In this document: piece after piece, positions 35,334-44,544 of the stretch | Numbering within the stretch: position 1 is the first letter of the stretch | Layout: every line of letters begins with the position of its first letter | NCBI GenBank assembly: GCA_964368965.1 | Contig: CAYJDR010000002.1 | Span: 91,182-155,181 of the forward strand | Length of the DNA: 64,000 nt | Direction: 5' to 3' | Origin: CAYJDR01 sp964368965 | GTDB lineage: Bacteria; Chrysiogenota; Deferribacteres; Deferribacterales; Mucispirillaceae | Made by a program: the position numbers and the translations under genes | Notes under the pieces: generated by a model | The model's database searches: none | Told to the model about the DNA's origin: nothing | The model's input: the letters and a program-made list of their open reading frames with translations, nothing else

Positions 35334-35561
35334 TTCATAATGCTTTCCAGAGTAAAATATATCTGCAATCGACTTATAATCCAGGCTATCTAGCTTTTCA
35401 TCATCGTCATCGCTAATGTATGCCGATATTGATTCGAGATATGCACTTATTGTCCAGTTCTCCCATTCGTCTGTGTTATCTTCAAAATCTCGTGATAATT
35501 CCTGTAAAAATTTTACGAAGTCTGCCTTGCTTGCAACTTTTTCAACTTGTTTATAATCCAT
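35331..35561 (-). CDS. Small acidic protein (DUF7660-like)
   Basis: 76 residues, acidic. The pattern FVKFLQELSRDFEDN...WENWTISAYLESISAYI resembles the small DUF7660/immunity-type family in which a WEN motif precedes a helix. The family assignment is tentative. It is a single gene, convergent with the hemerythrin terminator and 11 bp upstream of the RND operon's terminator on the same strand. No toxin-like neighbour was seen. Confidence 0.6.
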   Translation of the reverse strand: MDYKQVEKVASKADFVKFLQELSRDFEDNTDEWENWTISAYLESISAYISDDDDEKLDSLDYKSIADIFYSGKHYE

Positions 35562-35571
35562 AATTTACTCC

Positions 35572-35604
35572 AAAAAAAAATGCCCTACCTGAAAAGATAG
35601 GGCA
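35572..35604 (-). terminator. Intrinsic terminator after RND pump gene
   Basis: Minus-strand stem TGCCCTA (35604-35598) with TAGGGCA (35587-35581), loop of about 10 nt, followed by a nine-T run (35580-35572). It ends the ccm/RND block. Confidence 0.9.
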
Positions 35605-35612
35605 AGTTATTA

Positions 35613-38600
35613 TTACTTTTTAAATTCTGCAAATACATCTTTCAATGTGGTTTTCTTTCTGCCTTCTGCTTTTTCATGCTTCAAGCCGCCACCAGTGAAC
35701 GAGTAGAGTACAGGCACAACAATCAATGTCAACACCGTTGCAAACGATAAACCAAATATGATTGCGTTTGCCATCGCACCCCACCATTGCGACATCTCTG
35801 CGCCTTTTTCAATCATGAACGTTCTTGCATTCAAGCCATAACCGATAGCCATAGGCAACATACCGAAAATCGCTGTAACTGCTGTCAACAGAACTGGCCT
35901 AAATCTAACAGCACCACCATGGATAATAGCTTCCCTCATTGGTGTACCTTTTTCACGTAGTTTATTTGTATAGTCTATCAATATAATACCGTTGTTAACA
36001 ACGATACCAGCAAGCGAAATCACACCAATACCTGTCATGATGATACCAAACTGAGAACCTGTAATCAATAAACCCCAGAACACGCCACCTAGCGATAATA
36101 GCACAGTAGCTAAGATGATCATAGTTTGCGACACAGAGTTAAACTCGATCATAAGCACCATCAATATTAAAAATAGCGCAACAATAAACGCTTTCGATAA
36201 GAACGACGATGCTTCTTGTTGGTCTTCTGTTTCACCTGTGAAGCTTATCGAGTAGCCCTCTGGTGCTTGGAAGTCTTTCAATTTATCCATAACGTCGGCC
36301 ATAACTTCAACAGAGCTTCTGCCATCAGCGTTAGCTGTAACGCTTACAACACGCTGGAAGTCTAGCCTTGTAATTGTGCCAAAACCAGCACCAAGTGTAA
36401 TATCTGCAACACTTGATATTGGAACATAGTCGCCATCTTTCGTTGCTACTTTTAGGCCAAGTAAATCATCAATGCTTTGCCTGTTTTCCTCAGGTAGCCT
36501 TACTTTAATATCAAAATCATCGTCGCCTTCACGGTATGTTCCAACTTCTACACCGTATATAGCGTTACGAACAGTTGAACCGATAGATGATGTGCTTAAA
36601 CCAAGCAATGCGGCTTTCTCTCTATCTACATTTATTACAAACTCTGGCTTTGCTTTCACATAGTCGTCTTGCAAGTCTACAAGGCCTGGGATATCTTTAA
36701 TAATGTCCCTTATCTCTTGTGCAATTGCGCCCATGACATCAACTTCTGCGCCTGAAATTTCAATACTTACAGGTGCGCCTGTTGGTGGTCCGTTTTGTTG
36801 CTCCTCAATGATAATTTCTGCACCAGGTAGTGCGCCAACACGCTCCCTAATACGTGTTATCGTATCTGGAGATGGCTCTTGCCTGTCTGCAAAGTCAACA
36901 AAGTCTACTGTTAAACGGCCACGGTGAGTAGTTGTACCACCTGACTCGCTCTGCATAGCTGCTGCACCGCCGACTTCAGCCACAGTAAACTCGATATCAG
37001 GCTCACCTTTTGTAGCCTCTTCTAGCACTTTCACATAGTCATTTGTAACTACTGCTGCAGTGCCTTGCGGAGTGCTAGCCCTTATATACATAACTGCTGG
37101 GTCAGACGATGGGAAAAATTCCATACCTGCGCCAAATTTGCCAAACAGTAATATTGGAGTCATCATTGTGACAATCGTTACAACTATCGTCAACGCTCTA
37201 TGGTCTAGTGCATAATCGACAGACCTCATATAAAAGCGCATAAACTTGCCAAATTTCAGCTCGCCTTCTTCGCCTTCAGCGCCTTTTTTAACTTTCATAA
37301 ACGTCGTACACATCACAGGGTTAAATACTAACGCTACGAAAAGTGAGCTACCTAGCGTAACCATGAGCGTAATAGGGAGATACTTCATAAAGTCGCCCAT
37401 AATGCCTGGCCAGAACGCCATAGGTAAAAATGCAAATATCTTAGTTAAAGTGGAGGCAACTATAGGCCAGCCAACTTCTTCTGATGCTGCAATAGCTGCC
37501 TCAACCCTGCCTTTGCCCTCTTGCATTTGTCTATAAATATTCTCAACAATAACGATAGCATCATCAACAAGCATACCTAATGCCATAATTAATGAGAATA
37601 ATACCATCATGTTAAGTGTAATGCCTAAGTAGTCAAATATAATAAACGACATAAGCATTGATAATGGAATTGCTAGCGCTGTGAAAAATGAATTTAACTT
37701 ACCAAGGAAAAAGAACAACACAAGCACAACAAGTATCAACCCTGTAACTAAGTGGTTTTCAAGCTCGTGTACCATGTGAAGTATATCTACAGATTGGTCC
37801 ATTGTTAATGTTACCGATACTGTTGGCGGAAGCACTGAGGTATTATACTTATCAATAACCACCCTAATATCTTCTGCCATATCGATAATGTTTGCGCCTG
37901 TACGCTTCTTAATCGACAACGAGATTGCATCTTCGCCGTTCAAGCGTGCATATGAGTCTTTATCTGCAAATGCGTCGTAAACGCTTGCAACATCTTTTAA
38001 ATATACTGGTTTGCCTTCTTTAGTAGAAACAAGCACATTTTCAATTTGAGTTGGGTGTGTGAACTCACCTGGTGTACGCACTAGGTATTTACCACGCCCT
38101 ATATCTATTGAACCACCAGGGATATTAACATTTTCAGCTTTGATAGCGTTACTAACAGCATCAATTGAAAGCCCATATGATTGCAAACGACCATAGTCGA
38201 ACACGACTAAAATTTCTCTATCTCTAGCACCTGATACGTCAACTTCTAATACGCCTGCAACACCTTCAAACTCTTCTTGTAGGTCATCTGCGTACTTTTT
38301 TAAATCTTTTTCAGGTATATCACCTGAGAGTGCTGCAACCATTACTGGAAACTCGCTCGTATTTATCTCAATAACTTGTGGGTCATCTGGTAAGTCTGAT
38401 GGCAAGTCGTTTTTTGCCATGTCGACTTTGTCTTTTACACGTTGAAGTGCATCATCAATTATCACATCTGATTGAAACTCTATCATAATGTTACTAACAC
38501 TTTCTGATGAATATGCAGTAACTTCTTTAACGCCGCTCAAGCCTTTGAGTTGCTTTTCTATCTTTTGGGTAACTAGCGACTCTATATCCTCAGGCGAAAC

Positions 38601-38759
38601 ACCAGGGTGCACCGTGAGCACCATTACGAAAGGTATCTTAACCTCTGGCATAGACTCCCTAGGTAAATCTACATAAGCAAGTGAGCCGAATATTATAAAC
38701 ACTAGCATCATCAGCACAACTGATGATTTCCACTTTATGGCATATCTAGTAATTAACAT
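35613..38759 (-). CDS. RND efflux transporter, HAE1 family (AcrB-type permease)
   Basis: Inner-membrane resistance-nodulation-division pump of 1048 residues with 12 transmembrane helices and two large periplasmic loops. PRESMPEVKIPFV, the helix 4 MALGMLVDDAIVIVENIYRQ motif with the two proton-relay Asp residues, and the C-terminal half repeat (GIVVNNGIILIDYTNKLRE) are characteristic. It expels hydrophobic or amphipathic compounds together with the adaptor encoded just upstream (4-bp gap). No outer-membrane TolC gene is present nearby. It follows the ccm genes on the same strand. Confidence 0.95.
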   Translation of the reverse strand: MLITRYAIKWKSSVVLMMLVFIIFGSLAYVDLPRESMPEVKIPFVMVLTVHPGVSPEDIESLVTQKIEKQLKGLSGVKEVTAYSSESVSNIMIEFQSDVIIDDALQRVKDKVDMAKNDLPSDLPDDPQVIEINTSEFPVMVAALSGDIPEKDLKKYADDLQEEFEGVAGVLEVDVSGARDREILVVFDYGRLQSYGLSIDAVSNAIKAENVNIPGGSIDIGRGKYLVRTPGEFTHPTQIENVLVSTKEGKPVYLKDVASVYDAFADKDSYARLNGEDAISLSIKKRTGANIIDMAEDIRVVIDKYNTSVLPPTVSVTLTMDQSVDILHMVHELENHLVTGLILVVLVLFFFLGKLNSFFTALAIPLSMLMSFIIFDYLGITLNMMVLFSLIMALGMLVDDAIVIVENIYRQMQEGKGRVEAAIAASEEVGWPIVASTLTKIFAFLPMAFWPGIMGDFMKYLPITLMVTLGSSLFVALVFNPVMCTTFMKVKKGAEGEEGELKFGKFMRFYMRSVDYALDHRALTIVVTIVTMMTPILLFGKFGAGMEFFPSSDPAVMYIRASTPQGTAAVVTNDYVKVLEEATKGEPDIEFTVAEVGGAAAMQSESGGTTTHRGRLTVDFVDFADRQEPSPDTITRIRERVGALPGAEIIIEEQQNGPPTGAPVSIEISGAEVDVMGAIAQEIRDIIKDIPGLVDLQDDYVKAKPEFVINVDREKAALLGLSTSSIGSTVRNAIYGVEVGTYREGDDDFDIKVRLPEENRQSIDDLLGLKVATKDGDYVPISSVADITLGAGFGTITRLDFQRVVSVTANADGRSSVEVMADVMDKLKDFQAPEGYSISFTGETEDQQEASSFLSKAFIVALFLILMVLMIEFNSVSQTMIILATVLLSLGGVFWGLLITGSQFGIIMTGIGVISLAGIVVNNGIILIDYTNKLREKGTPMREAIIHGGAVRFRPVLLTAVTAIFGMLPMAIGYGLNARTFMIEKGAEMSQWWGAMANAIIFGLSFATVLTLIVVPVLYSFTGGGLKHEKAEGRKKTTLKDVFAEFKK

Positions 38760-38763
38760 ACGC

Positions 38764-39810
38764 CTACTCCACTACTCTGATAGGTATATCATTCCTTAAA
38801 AACTGTTGGCCAGTTGTGACTAATTGGTCGCCCTCCGACAACCCACCAGTTATAACAACCATATCATCAAACATTGCACCTAACGTAACAGGCACTTCTT
38901 TAGACCTAAAGTTTTCTACCAGGTAAACTACTTTTTGCCCATCTTTATCTATGATGTTGTACATTTCTAGAGCAATAGCGTTATCAAACTTTTGCTTAAC
39001 AATCTTTGCCCTTACGATTTGGCCTGGCATTATGCCTTGGTCGCCAGCGATATCTATCCTTGCGCTAAATGTAAGTGTTGTAGGGTTAGATATTACCGAT
39101 ACATAGTTGATTTTACCAACTATCGAGTTTTCAGCTTCGCCAGCACTCGCAAGGTAAACTTCAACATCTTGTCCGACTGTCATATACTTAACATCTTGCT
39201 CTGGCACATCAATATAGATTTTAAGTTTATCCATTTGCACAACTGTTGCGACTTGCATACTTGGTTGGATATACTCACCAACCTCTGGCACGATATCATC
39301 AACAATACCATCTGTCGGGCTTTTGATTGTGCTTTTATTTAGCTCAATAACTGCAACATCATAAGCTACTTTTGCTAAAGAGTACGCATCTTTAGCATCG
39401 TCATATGTTTTTTGAGCAACTGCATTTTCTTTATACAAATTCTCAGTTCTATTTAGGTCATTCTTTCTTGCTTCCAGCTGAACTTTTGCAGAAGATACGT
39501 TTGCTTTAAGCGTATCGGTGTTGACGCTTAATAGTGGCTGGCCCGCTTTCACTGACTGCCCTTCAACAACGTAAACAGCAACTACACGCCCCATAGTTTC
39601 TGATGGTATGGCAACTGTGTCCCACGCCTCAGCAACACCTGGCAAAACATATGTGTCAATATAGTTACCTTTCATAACTTCTGTAATTACAACATCTGTA
39701 GGGCGTTGGCTATCTGAAGTTATTACACCTTGTGTTTCTTCTTTTTTGCCACAGCTAATTGCGGCAACGCTCACTAGCCCAATAGCTAATACTTTTGTAA
39801 ATTTAAACAT
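38764..39810 (-). CDS. RND efflux periplasmic adaptor (membrane fusion lipoprotein)
   Basis: 348 residues. Lipoprotein signal with lipobox AAISC (Cys20) followed by KKEE. The lipoyl half motifs VAIPSETMGRVVAVYVVEGQSV and TIKSPTDGIVDDIVPEVGEYI flank a helical hairpin; the beta-barrel and membrane-proximal domains follow. It links the pump to an outer-membrane channel. It follows ccmD by 26 bp and precedes the permease gene by 4 bp. Confidence 0.95.
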   Translation of the reverse strand: MFKFTKVLAIGLVSVAAISCGKKEETQGVITSDSQRPTDVVITEVMKGNYIDTYVLPGVAEAWDTVAIPSETMGRVVAVYVVEGQSVKAGQPLLSVNTDTLKANVSSAKVQLEARKNDLNRTENLYKENAVAQKTYDDAKDAYSLAKVAYDVAVIELNKSTIKSPTDGIVDDIVPEVGEYIQPSMQVATVVQMDKLKIYIDVPEQDVKYMTVGQDVEVYLASAGEAENSIVGKINYVSVISNPTTLTFSARIDIAGDQGIMPGQIVRAKIVKQKFDNAIALEMYNIIDKDGQKVVYLVENFRSKEVPVTLGAMFDDMVVITGGLSEGDQLVTTGQQFLRNDIPIRVVE

Positions 39811-39836
39811 ATCTGCTCCAGCTTTATACGCAAAAA

Positions 39837-39974
39837 TTATGCGTTACGTTCTTCTTCTAACATCTCTACTTTTTTACTAATTGTGTTAACTTTAGCGCCC
39901 ACTCTGATAAAGAAATATGCAATCAAAACCCACATTGCTGAATAAGCCGCTATTAAAAATCCAAAATTCTTCAT
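39837..39974 (-). CDS. ccmD: CcmD-like small membrane protein
   Basis: 45 residues, easily overlooked. One transmembrane helix (FLIAAYSAMWVLIAYFFI) is followed by a positively charged coiled C-terminus (SKKVEMLEEER). Size, topology and position directly after ccmC fit CcmD, which stabilises the CcmAB-CcmC-CcmE complex and aids release of haem-loaded CcmE. Start ATG with GAGAG upstream. Confidence 0.85.
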   Translation of the reverse strand: MKNFGFLIAAYSAMWVLIAYFFIRVGAKVNTISKKVEMLEEERNA

Positions 39975-40004
39975 ATTTACACTCTCTAAATTATTTTTCT
40001 AAAA

Positions 40005-40676
40005 CTATTCTTCTATTGCTTTAACACGTCGCTCTAGCTGTGTTAACTTTATTCTCTTAATCATCATGCAAACGTACAATATCGTAAACACACCTAGGCA
40101 TACAAACAACGCTGTGCGCATATCTGGGTGTAGACCACCGCCGCCTTCTTGAAGCACGTTCGGGTGGATTGTACGCCACCACCTGATAGATAAAAACACT
40201 ATCGGCACGTTAATAAAACCAATGATACCTAGCGCAGCAGAAAATTTTGCACGCTTATCGGCATCGTCTACAAAGCCACGTAGCATTATATATGCAACAT
40301 ACATGAACCATAAAACTAGTGTTGATGTAAGCCTTGGGTCCCATGTCCAATAAACGCCCCATGTAGGCTTTGCCCATAGTGGGCCTGTTACTAGAACTAT
40401 TGTGCAAAACACAACGCCAACTTCGGCTGATGCTTCTGCAATATCATCTGCCCATTGGTGACGGTTGTTTCTTGCAAGCACAATTATGCTCATCACAAAC
40501 GTAACAAAAAACGCAAAAAAACCTATCCACGCTGATGATACGTGAAAGTAAAATATCTTTTGTATAGCGCCCATAACTCTTTCCATCGGCGCAAACACAA
40601 ACGCAAACCATAAACCCGTTGGAACTGCCAACAGCGCCAACACATCAAACAATTGTTCAATTTTCCTTGATCTCAT
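40005..40676 (-). CDS. ccmC: Heme handling protein CcmC
   Basis: 223-residue inner-membrane protein with six helices. Its intact WWD motif lies in WGVYWTWDPRLTSTLVLW, and periplasmic His ligands are present, for example FYFHVSSAW. It delivers haem to CcmE. It sits between ccmB (63-bp gap) and ccmD (30-bp gap). Terminology: a CcsBA-like System II protein is excluded by the small size and the ccmABDE neighbours. Confidence 0.95.
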   Translation of the reverse strand: MRSRKIEQLFDVLALLAVPTGLWFAFVFAPMERVMGAIQKIFYFHVSSAWIGFFAFFVTFVMSIIVLARNNRHQWADDIAEASAEVGVVFCTIVLVTGPLWAKPTWGVYWTWDPRLTSTLVLWFMYVAYIMLRGFVDDADKRAKFSAALGIIGFINVPIVFLSIRWWRTIHPNVLQEGGGGLHPDMRTALFVCLGVFTILYVCMMIKRIKLTQLERRVKAIEE

Positions 40677-40739
40677 CTCAACTCCATCTCATTATAATAT
40701 ATGTACTATAAAAATATTTTAAAGTTACAATATCTCTTA

Positions 40740-41414
40740 CTATTCTTCAACAACCAGCCCAAATATAGCAAAAATAACTGCTGTGAATATCACATCAAAC
40801 GCTACCATAAGCGTTATCCAGTTGCTTGCCTCTTCTGCGGGCTTCCCTAATATAAACACATTTGTCGACATTATTGCTGCAAGTATTATCGGTATCATAA
40901 TAGGTAGCAACAATAGCGGCAACATTACTTCCCTAGTTTTTGTCCTGACAGATATAACTGAAAACAACGTACCCAACAACGCATAACCGTATGAGGCTAA
41001 AAACATTATCAACACAACCGTTGGCGATGCCACAATATTGATAGAATAAAATACAGTAAATAGTGGCGTCAATATCGCCTCAACGAATACTAATAATAGC
41101 AGATTTGAAATAAATTTGCCAAAAAATATTGCGCTCCTATCTATCGGCGCTAACATCATAGCATCAATATTTCCGCCTTGCACTTCAGAGAGCATAGATT
41201 TGCTAAGCCCTAATGTGCCAGCAAACACCACACACATCCAGAAAATACCACCGACAACTTCGTCACGGTATTCACTACCTGGCTCAAACGTGAAGCTAAA
41301 TACAACCGTCATCAGCAACGCAAAAACTAGCATAGCATTGATAGACTCTTTTGTGCGAAGCTCCATGATTACATCTTTCCTAACTATCGCATATACGGCT
41401 TGTAAATATTTCAT
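40740..41414 (-). CDS. ccmB: Heme exporter protein CcmB
   Basis: 224-residue inner-membrane subunit of the CcmAB ABC complex, six helices. The N-terminal AIVRKDVIMELRTKESINAM and LGLSKSMLSEVQGGNIDAM are CcmB-typical. With CcmA it uses ATP to release haem-loaded CcmE. ATG at 41414 overlaps the ccmA stop by 1 bp (TGATG arrangement); a GTG just upstream is less likely. GAGGCGG is near the correct distance. Confidence 0.93.
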   Translation of the reverse strand: MKYLQAVYAIVRKDVIMELRTKESINAMLVFALLMTVVFSFTFEPGSEYRDEVVGGIFWMCVVFAGTLGLSKSMLSEVQGGNIDAMMLAPIDRSAIFFGKFISNLLLLVFVEAILTPLFTVFYSINIVASPTVVLIMFLASYGYALLGTLFSVISVRTKTREVMLPLLLLPIMIPIILAAIMSTNVFILGKPAEEASNWITLMVAFDVIFTAVIFAIFGLVVEE

Positions 41415-42160
41415 CACTTCACCGCCTCAGCTTTTATGCTATCCTTTGCTTCATAGCCAGCTAGTTCAAGATATTCTTGCTCGAAGTTATCAACATCTAT
41501 TTCCGATTTTTGTTTGTTATAAACTAGTTTGCCTTTGTTCATGACAACTACATGCGTTGCTAGCTCCAACCCAACTTTCAAGTCATGCGTAACCATTATG
41601 ATTGTTTTGCTTTCGCCGAGTTGTTCTTTCAATAAGTTAGTAAGCGTTATAGATGCCACACTGTCAAGCCCTGTGTATGGTTCATCTAAAAATATTATTT
41701 CAGGCGAATGGATTAGCGCCCTAGCAATTGATATCCTCTGCAGCATACCACGTGAAAAAGTTCTAACAGCATCGCCTTGCCTGTTATATAAATCAACTTT
41801 TTTTAGCAACTCTTTTGCACGCTCTTTATAGTTTTTCACGCCATATAATCTGCCGTAAAATTCCAAATTTTCATAAGCTGATAAATTTTCATACACAAAC
41901 GGCTGGTGCGATATTACACCAAACTTTGCACGAAAATCGTCTTCCAAGTCTTTCGTAGACACTCCAGAATATAACACATTGCCTGTAGTGTTGCGTGTTT
42001 GTTGAGATAATATCTTCAACAATGTCGACTTTCCTGCCCCATTTGCACCAAACACAACGACAAAACTATTGCTTGCGATATCAAACGACACTTTGCTAAG
42101 CGCCGTGACATGACCATAAGTTTTGCCCACGTTTTGCAACGATATCAACGTTTCACTCAT
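41414..42160 (-). CDS. ccmA: Heme exporter ATP-binding protein CcmA
   Basis: 248-residue ABC ATPase. Walker A GANGAGKST, signature FSRGMLQRISIARAL (a CcmA-style variant of LSGGQ), Walker B IIFLDEPYTGLD and the switch His in VTHD are all present. Partner of CcmB. The start at 42160 (MSETLIS) overlaps the ccmF stop; an upstream GTG/ATG in the frame is inside ccmF and is not supported. AGAGG is at about 8 nt. Confidence 0.95.
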   Translation of the reverse strand: MSETLISLQNVGKTYGHVTALSKVSFDIASNSFVVVFGANGAGKSTLLKILSQQTRNTTGNVLYSGVSTKDLEDDFRAKFGVISHQPFVYENLSAYENLEFYGRLYGVKNYKERAKELLKKVDLYNRQGDAVRTFSRGMLQRISIARALIHSPEIIFLDEPYTGLDSVASITLTNLLKEQLGESKTIIMVTHDLKVGLELATHVVVMNKGKLVYNKQKSEIDVDNFEQEYLELAGYEAKDSIKAEAVK

Positions 42161-43872
42161 TAATACAACCTCTTCCCTCGCCACATTAAGTATAGCCCTA
42201 ATACTAATATAAATAATCCTAATGGCACTAAAAATAAAAACGGACGAACAACTATCGCCAAGTTTACCGTACCACTAGATATATCATAATCATAAAATGC
42301 AACCGACACAGTGTCCCACAAAATTAGCGTGCCATCAACTCTAAATAGGTCATTGTCCATGTCTTGATATCTGCACATGTCTGGCATAACACGCTTGCCA
42401 GCTATTATAATATCTGCGCTCACGCACACCGTGTTGTCTTTATTTGTTGCTTTTAAAGTGTTTACAACTAATTCATAACGCCCAGTATCAGCCGGTGTGC
42501 CGATGGTTGCATGGATAGCATCTTCAGAGTGCATTGTGCTTGATAATGCGAGCCCTGTTATTGTCAAAAACATCCCCACATGCGCAAACCCATGTGCTAG
42601 TGACGGTGCGAAATGTTTATAGAATGCATCACCATCGCCTTTACTACTTGCGATAAAATAACCTAGCAAGTATACACACAATAACGCTAAAGACGCAACT
42701 ATAAGTCGTTCATATACCGATACATTAAATTTATATAGCTGCCCTTCGACAGTAATTGAATACAAGTTCAATAATATCGCAACTGCGCCTATAAGTGCTA
42801 GCGACAGTCCAACAAAGTTTACTGCATAAATTGGTGTCCATTTTTTCTTGATGAACATAGTTTTGCTCATCCTAGACATAATCATAGCAGAGCGTATATA
42901 TAGAGGAATGTAGAAAAGTGTAGCAAATATAAGCACCCAAACAAGTGAAAAACCCACAACTAGGCGCTCGGACAACACACCCCTATCAGACAAACCTGCC
43001 CACATAACATAGCCACTAAATAGCATTGCAGCCAATAATATAAACGGATATAGAAAGCAAAAACGCCTGAAAACACCACGGTTAACAAACACACTAGCAA
43101 CATGCATGAAAGGCACAGCAACAATCAATGGCAATAATGCGGCTATATCTGTAATGCCGTTGCCCCATAATTCTAAATTGAAAAACGAACTTGCAAACCA
43201 GTAATGGCCAAAGAATACATATAAAAGTAGTGAAAAAAACGATATAAACGCCCAGTTAGCCGAACGCCGTATCCAATAGTTTGAGTAATCTTTAACAGCA
43301 AGCGATGCAAACGCATGCGACATCAAAACAACTGAACCAGAAAGCCCTAAAAACCATCCAATAGTCGAGAAAAACACATTGTAATGCTGGATAAATGGGG
43401 GTATGCCTAACCCATGTGGATAATCTAACCCGATTGTTAAAAAGATTTTATTGCTATCGTAAGCAACAAGCGTAAACAAGAAAACGAAAAACAATATTGA
43501 TATCTTGTAGTAGACATAATACCCTTGCGATGCATCTTTAGCGCGCATTGACGATAACACACCAAAAAATAAGATACATATTGCGCTAAAAAGCAGGGAA
43601 CTTTCCTTGCCTGCTAACGCAACAAATATTTTATAAATATCAGGCATCGTTTTGCTTGAATTTGTGCTGACATACACGTATGAAAAGTTATCTGTTAAGA
43701 AATAGTATAGCAATAAACTCATTGCTGTAACCAGGAAGGAGAACGTGCAAGCCGTTGCCAGCTGTGCATAACTAGTGAAAGAGCTGACTTTGTTAGATAC
43801 TAGATATAAACATATGGCGATAACGCTTGTAGCCAAGGCTAGAAACAAAAAAGTATCGCCATAATTTATCAT
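42160..43872 (-). CDS. ccmF: CcmF-like cytochrome c heme lyase with missing WWD motif
   Basis: 570-residue polytopic membrane protein recognised as CcmF/NrfE-like by position between ccmE and ccmA, the AGKESSLLFSAICI segment (equivalent to GxxEGSLLLW) and the RRSANWAFIS start of the usual RPWTxxAW region. At residues 236-249, where CcmF normally has WGGWWFWDPVEN, the sequence reads LWGNGITDIAALLPLI. The tryptophan-rich motif and its Asp are therefore gone. The HPP motif is also altered (LGIPPFIQHYN). It is about 80 residues shorter than typical CcmF. It may be a divergent lyase or a member needing partners. Confidence 0.78.
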   Translation of the reverse strand: MINYGDTFLFLALATSVIAICLYLVSNKVSSFTSYAQLATACTFSFLVTAMSLLLYYFLTDNFSYVYVSTNSSKTMPDIYKIFVALAGKESSLLFSAICILFFGVLSSMRAKDASQGYYVYYKISILFFVFLFTLVAYDSNKIFLTIGLDYPHGLGIPPFIQHYNVFFSTIGWFLGLSGSVVLMSHAFASLAVKDYSNYWIRRSANWAFISFFSLLLYVFFGHYWFASSFFNLELWGNGITDIAALLPLIVAVPFMHVASVFVNRGVFRRFCFLYPFILLAAMLFSGYVMWAGLSDRGVLSERLVVGFSLVWVLIFATLFYIPLYIRSAMIMSRMSKTMFIKKKWTPIYAVNFVGLSLALIGAVAILLNLYSITVEGQLYKFNVSVYERLIVASLALLCVYLLGYFIASSKGDGDAFYKHFAPSLAHGFAHVGMFLTITGLALSSTMHSEDAIHATIGTPADTGRYELVVNTLKATNKDNTVCVSADIIIAGKRVMPDMCRYQDMDNDLFRVDGTLILWDTVSVAFYDYDISSGTVNLAIVVRPFLFLVPLGLFILVLGLYLMWRGKRLY

Positions 43873-43892
43873 AAATTAACTCGCTTTACAGC

Positions 43893-44354
43893 TTATATTT
43901 CTTTTGAAGAGCTCTCGCTCATTGCTTGTGTTGGATCGTGGCTAGCAGGGTCTTCATTTTCATATTTTGAAGGACACTTCGCCATTAACGTCTTCGCGTG
44001 GAAAGTTGTTGTAGTTGCATCAAACTTGCCCTCTAAAATAACTACAGCATTAGGGTCGTAAAATGCATCAGGCACAACACCCATGTATTCAACCTTAACT
44101 TTGCTGCCAAGTTCGTCTGATACTTCAAACTTTAAAAGCTTTGATGTAACATCGTTGCTTTTAATGACAGAGCCTTGAACAACATCGCCACTCAAACGAG
44201 CACTTTGTGTATTATATTTTGTAGGGTCGTTCACTAGCTCAGTTACTTCGAGATAATAAACACTGCTTTGTGACAAACCTGTAAACATCAGGTAAGATAT
44301 AACTGCGATAACCGCAACGCCTGCACCAACAAGCTTTTTTGTACTTTTCTTCAT
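43893..44354 (-). CDS. ccmE: Cytochrome c maturation heme chaperone CcmE (CxxxY type)
   Basis: 153-residue periplasmic haem chaperone anchored by one N-terminal helix (LVGAGVAVIAVISYLMF). The OB-fold core includes ARLSGDVVQGSV and VEYMGVVPDAFYD. The haem-binding motif is CPSKY (Cys127, Tyr131), the CxxxY variant known from Desulfovibrio and archaea, in place of the HxxxY of E. coli. It is the first gene of the minus-strand ccm block. GGGAG lies upstream of the ATG. Confidence 0.93.
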   Translation of the reverse strand: MKKSTKKLVGAGVAVIAVISYLMFTGLSQSSVYYLEVTELVNDPTKYNTQSARLSGDVVQGSVIKSNDVTSKLLKFEVSDELGSKVKVEYMGVVPDAFYDPNAVVILEGKFDATTTTFHAKTLMAKCPSKYENEDPASHDPTQAMSESSSKEI

Positions 44355-44469
44355 AAATATACTCCCTCAGACACCAAATCTTAAAGTTATACTATATGCT
44401 TTCTTCCAATAAATCAATAAATAGCGTGAAGTTTAGACATTTTCTCCACATTTTCTAAACAATTACTAA

Positions 44470-44514
44470 TAATAACATTTGTTATTAAACTATTTCAAGA
44501 CTATACTTGTCTTG
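44470..44514. promoter_or_regulatory. Two inverted repeats between ccmE and ccdA
   Basis: TAATAACATTTGTTATTA (44470-44487) is a perfect inverted repeat with a 4-base centre. CAAGAC (44496-44501) and GTCTTG (44509-44514) form another. They lie in the 190-bp divergent region between the ccm block and ccdA, a sensible place for sites controlling both. No factor can be named. Confidence 0.45.
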
Positions 44515-44544
44515 TATCGTATATTAATAACATAGGATTTTACA

